From: Clostridiaceae bacterium
GTDB taxonomy: Bacteria > Bacillota > Clostridia > Peptostreptococcales > Natronincolaceae
Assembly (NCBI GenBank): GCA_018432235.1
Contig: JAHDLO010000028.1
Location: 21,212-85,211 of the forward strand
Reading direction: 5' to 3'
Length of the DNA stretch: 64,000 nucleotides
The notes beneath the pieces were generated by a model that did no database searches, was not told the DNA's origin, and worked only from the letters and a program-made list of their open reading frames with translations. Within the stretch, counting starts at the first letter, position 1, and each line of letters begins with the position of its first letter. The position numbers were made by a program, and so were the translations under genes. Of the stretch, positions 63,701 through 64,000 are shown piece after piece.

Positions 63701-63883
63701 GATGGTCGAGGCATTATCTTTGCTACTGGAACACCAATCAGTAATTCCATTACCGAGATGTACACCATGCAAAGATACCTGCAATATGAAACCCTGCGAA
63801 AAAACGGACTTCAGCATTTTGACTGCTGGGCAAGTACCTTTGGAGAAACAGTCACTGCCATTGAGCTTGCACGCAAGATATAG
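57719..63883 (+). CDS. Giant DNA methylase/SNF2-type helicase, C-terminally cut
   Basis: 2054 residues in the window. N-terminal ArdC-like region (TSFLKTAAWNYKYPFQDQLL, about 20-100); polar linker (about 255-395); N6-methylase-like core with LEPACGVGNF (motif I, about 1113-1122) and IGNVPFG (NPPY-like, about 1176-1182); helicase domain with Walker A GAGKT (1791-1795), DEAD (1952-1955) and FATGTPISN. The frame ends after WASTFGETVTAIELA at RKI-stop, whereas homologues go on into the second helicase lobe, so a frameshift or insertion is likely. TTG start after AAGGAGG. Typical of Tn1549-like elements; aids DNA handling or anti-restriction. Confidence 0.85.
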   Translation: MATKLQLITELSKRTSNAVVKSPDNWTSFLKTAAWNYKYPFQDQLLIYAQRPDATACAPIELWNERFGRWVNRGAKGIALIDDSGSRLSLHHVFDVSDTNSRYNHPVVLWNLQDRYAQDVIETLENAFGDLKDKNDMPSALISAAFNAVQDNYSDYLSDLMYSRENSSIEELDELNVEFIFKEVLSNSVAYMLLTRCGYPADEFLSFEDFQSIVNFNTLDTVSRLGAATSDISEMILKKIGATVKDLQKTERKQDRTFAKSHDVGQNKSINNRDERKDDHGINIYDSRRLPDTRPDATAGRDAHQQIWDVAQNIPEKPQERDVRQLDAFGETDGTSVGNRPDGEGENRENHGETLDRQSSTGQSDRPDGLDGTHEQLTAVGGGNDTGGTGLQLAWYDRRTEDKSLPFFHSTALINKILRSTPHLKATKQETIDFYVTHEDSHERSEYIKSIFNNDYTELIINGDHRVGYKTYQNVLHLWEGSYTTRTSQSYYDWGVIAGHFGSMILLNEFTDEPLSLPSVQQQINLIEQMEKDKSSAFSISQEVIDAVLQQGSGVQDGKYRIYMQFQKNASSKENANFLKNEYGIGGRAPALIGTDIHEWHDDKGITLTSGNIMGPDAKIILPWTKVQKRIGELISADRYLNRKEKEYFPVYEKEQEELRQQRSEEAYVRQILNREPAPSEPELPPRENSHYAFSLGDTVYLGADEYEILSFDNNTVYLRDMRFPLFSKEFARSDFDRILRENPLNGHLITPEQSAKEKTERPSPRELYLTYLPDMVRRVQNDEVYSYLRDRNTDADSAKQELDSAIVRIIFSMKEDHPDFYEAYNSLSQFKEWFNEDVFQRTYQDYLTEKKDSITLHADDPDAPEWVRQTGNETIPRNDDSTITDDPDIKPSDGEAKKSENKAAEKEIAVGMELSIEDRQYVIDNINEEAETVSLRDITFQQSTGFPIFRSESIDFIKGVLEQANEPVWQKTQGGKVSKVIIDLMPEKPKQERINYRITDDKLGHGGQKTKYGWNVAAIQLLNKLEEENRLATPEEQEMLSHYVGWGGIPQVFDENNSQWAKEYSELKELLSDEEYASARASTLNAHYTSPIVIKAMYNCLSNMGFQTGNVLEPACGVGNFLGLVPDSMKSSKLYGIELDSITGRIAKQLYQKANIAVQGFEETNLPDSFFDLAIGNVPFGSYGVADKKYDKYHFYIHDYFFAKTLDKVRPGGIIAFITSKGTLDKQNPEVRKYIAQRAELLGAVRLPNNAFLANAGTEVTTDIIFLQKRDRVIDIEPDWVHLSTTKDGIPINRYFADNPDMVLGTMAYGEWMYGDSKETTCMPYEDADLGELLREALENIHAEITEYEMDDISDDADTSIQADPNVRNFSYTVVDCEIYYRENSRMNKVEVSVTANGRIKGMIAIRDCVRDLIEYQTEDYSDEVIQEQQHKLNRLYDEFTAKYGLLNSRGNNMAFSDDSSYCLLCSLEILNENGELERKADMFTKRTIRQRTVISHVDTATEALAISIAEKACVDMDFMQSLTGLSEEQLEKDLQGVIFCNPEKLDNEGKPIFETADAYLSGNVREKLKTARQFADMHPDIYSINVTALEKVQPKDLSASEIDVRLGATWLPPDVIKDFMFELLETPYMYRRYIDVLYSSYTANWNVKGKNDDRSGNIKAVMTYGTSRINAYKIIEETLNLKDVRVFDTVYEDGVEKRVLNKKETAIAQQKQEAIKEEFQSWIWKDPSRRERLTRIYNDRFNSIRPREYDGSHIRFTGMNPEITLRKHQVDAVAHILYGGNTLLAHCVGAGKTYEMTAAAMESKHLGLCQKSMFVVPNHLTEQWAAEFLQLYPSANILVAMRKDFETKNRKKFCARIATGDYDAVIIGHSQFEKIPISQERQKRQLEEQIEEITNGIRELKEERGERYAIKQLEKTKKTLKVRLDKLNDTSRKDDVVTFEELGIDRLFVDEADFYKNLFLYTKMRNVAGLSQTEAQKSSDLFAKCRYLDELTDGRGIIFATGTPISNSITEMYTMQRYLQYETLRKNGLQHFDCWASTFGETVTAIELARKI
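58557..58898 (+). CDS. tnpV: TnpV-family protein, overprinted inside the helicase gene
   Basis: 113 residues in the +1 frame relative to the helicase. The product has the TnpV pattern MELTYTTQGDYLIPDLTLPQ, SKYGMLRKTYLKNHKKGMYA, SLMLSGKLTEHLSEID and ends in SAEEMILVELVYN. AAGGAAGG precedes the ATG. The helicase frame across the same bases stays open and gives a polar linker with IWDVAQNIPEKPQERDV, which I recall as also conserved, so both frames seem used. No cysteine or catalytic residue is evident. Function unknown. Confidence 0.7.
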   Translation: MELTYTTQGDYLIPDLTLPQEETHISKYGMLRKTYLKNHKKGMYASLMLSGKLTEHLSEIDQMAKERIEKITEKLLIDNPAPDKATDPMGWTGHMNNLRQSAEEMILVELVYN

Positions 63884-64000
63884 GTACACAAAACTTACCA
63901 TTACAATGTAGCCGATTACAGGGAACATCAAATGTTCCAGGTATTTGGCTTTTTAATATAACTTATGCCAGTGAAAGGAGCGAGAAAATTCATGCAGGAA
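63884..64000 (+). other. Sequence following the helicase break, with a partial gene start
   Basis: About 117 bases unlike helicase coding sequence. A hairpin GGAACATCAAATGTTCC lies at about 63,924-63,940. AAAGGAGCGAG precedes ATG at 63,992, so a new gene seems to begin at the edge (only MQE visible). Might be an inserted element or intron; the sequence does not start with a group II GUGCG. Confidence 0.35.

Noticed and set aside
63870..64000. Group II intron 5' end
   Set aside because: No GUGCG-type start at or near the break; too little sequence remains to test other intron classes.

Overview
The window reads as a low-GC, endospore-forming, Gram-positive anaerobe of the class Clostridia, in the general style of Alkaliphilus or Natronincola; genus is my inference only. 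Supporting signs are the strong AGGAGG-type ribosome binding sites with many TTG/GTG starts, rho-independent terminators after most transcription units, a SpoVB-type flippase, a DegS/DegU pair, CheW, arginine deiminase, M18 aminopeptidase, DegV, and Spo0A-box-like sites.

Bases 1 to about 40,060 are ordinary chromosome. In order: a small membrane protein; the SpoVB-like flippase; a degenerate GGDEF protein with a ribbon-helix-helix-like tail; a lone Zn-type ribosomal protein S14 with a zinc-ribbon protein and a TIM-barrel protein; a triple 120-bp repeat; HisJ-like phosphatase and arginine deiminase; a heterodimeric ABC exporter (BmrC/BmrD type); a MocR-type regulator with a lipid kinase; an M23 peptidase with a bactofilin; MarR upstream of an 1806-residue pseudokinase/ATPase/TPR/GAF/GGDEF protein; UPF0180; histidine ammonia-lyase; a DMT transporter; a lipoprotein; two proteins sharing a helical repeat; UPF0291; CheW; DegS and DegU; M18 aminopeptidase; DegV; LysR and a cation diffusion facilitator; a secreted copper-amine-oxidase-fold protein; and a Fic protein. 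Several families of dispersed palindromic repeats lie between these genes.

At 40,065-40,120 there is a 3' fragment of a tRNA-Leu gene on the minus strand, still followed by its terminator but with no 5' half. This is what remains at the distal end of an integrative element inserted in the tRNA gene. Everything to the right (40,121-64,000) fits one such element: direct repeats near the end, two small helix-turn-helix proteins, an HD-plus-Hsp90-like-ATPase cargo gene bracketed by related terminators, ParA/ParB, small accessory proteins, a complete Tad/Flp-type pilus module (CpaB, CpaE/TadZ, CpaF/TadA, TadB, TadC, three tandem short pilins, DUF4320 and TadE-like pseudopilins, a CARDB-repeat adhesin, prepilin peptidase), then three small proteins and a giant methylase/helicase that breaks off at a normally conserved position near the window edge. 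A TnpV-family gene is overprinted inside the helicase in the +1 frame. No relaxase, coupling protein, VirB4 or integrase is visible in the window, so conjugation is inferred, not shown.

The most interesting items are the HD-GHKL cargo module (a candidate conflict or defence gene), the overprinted tnpV, the element-borne Tad pilus with three near-identical pilins of unusual processing site, the giant pseudokinase-diguanylate cyclase, and the dispersed repeat families.
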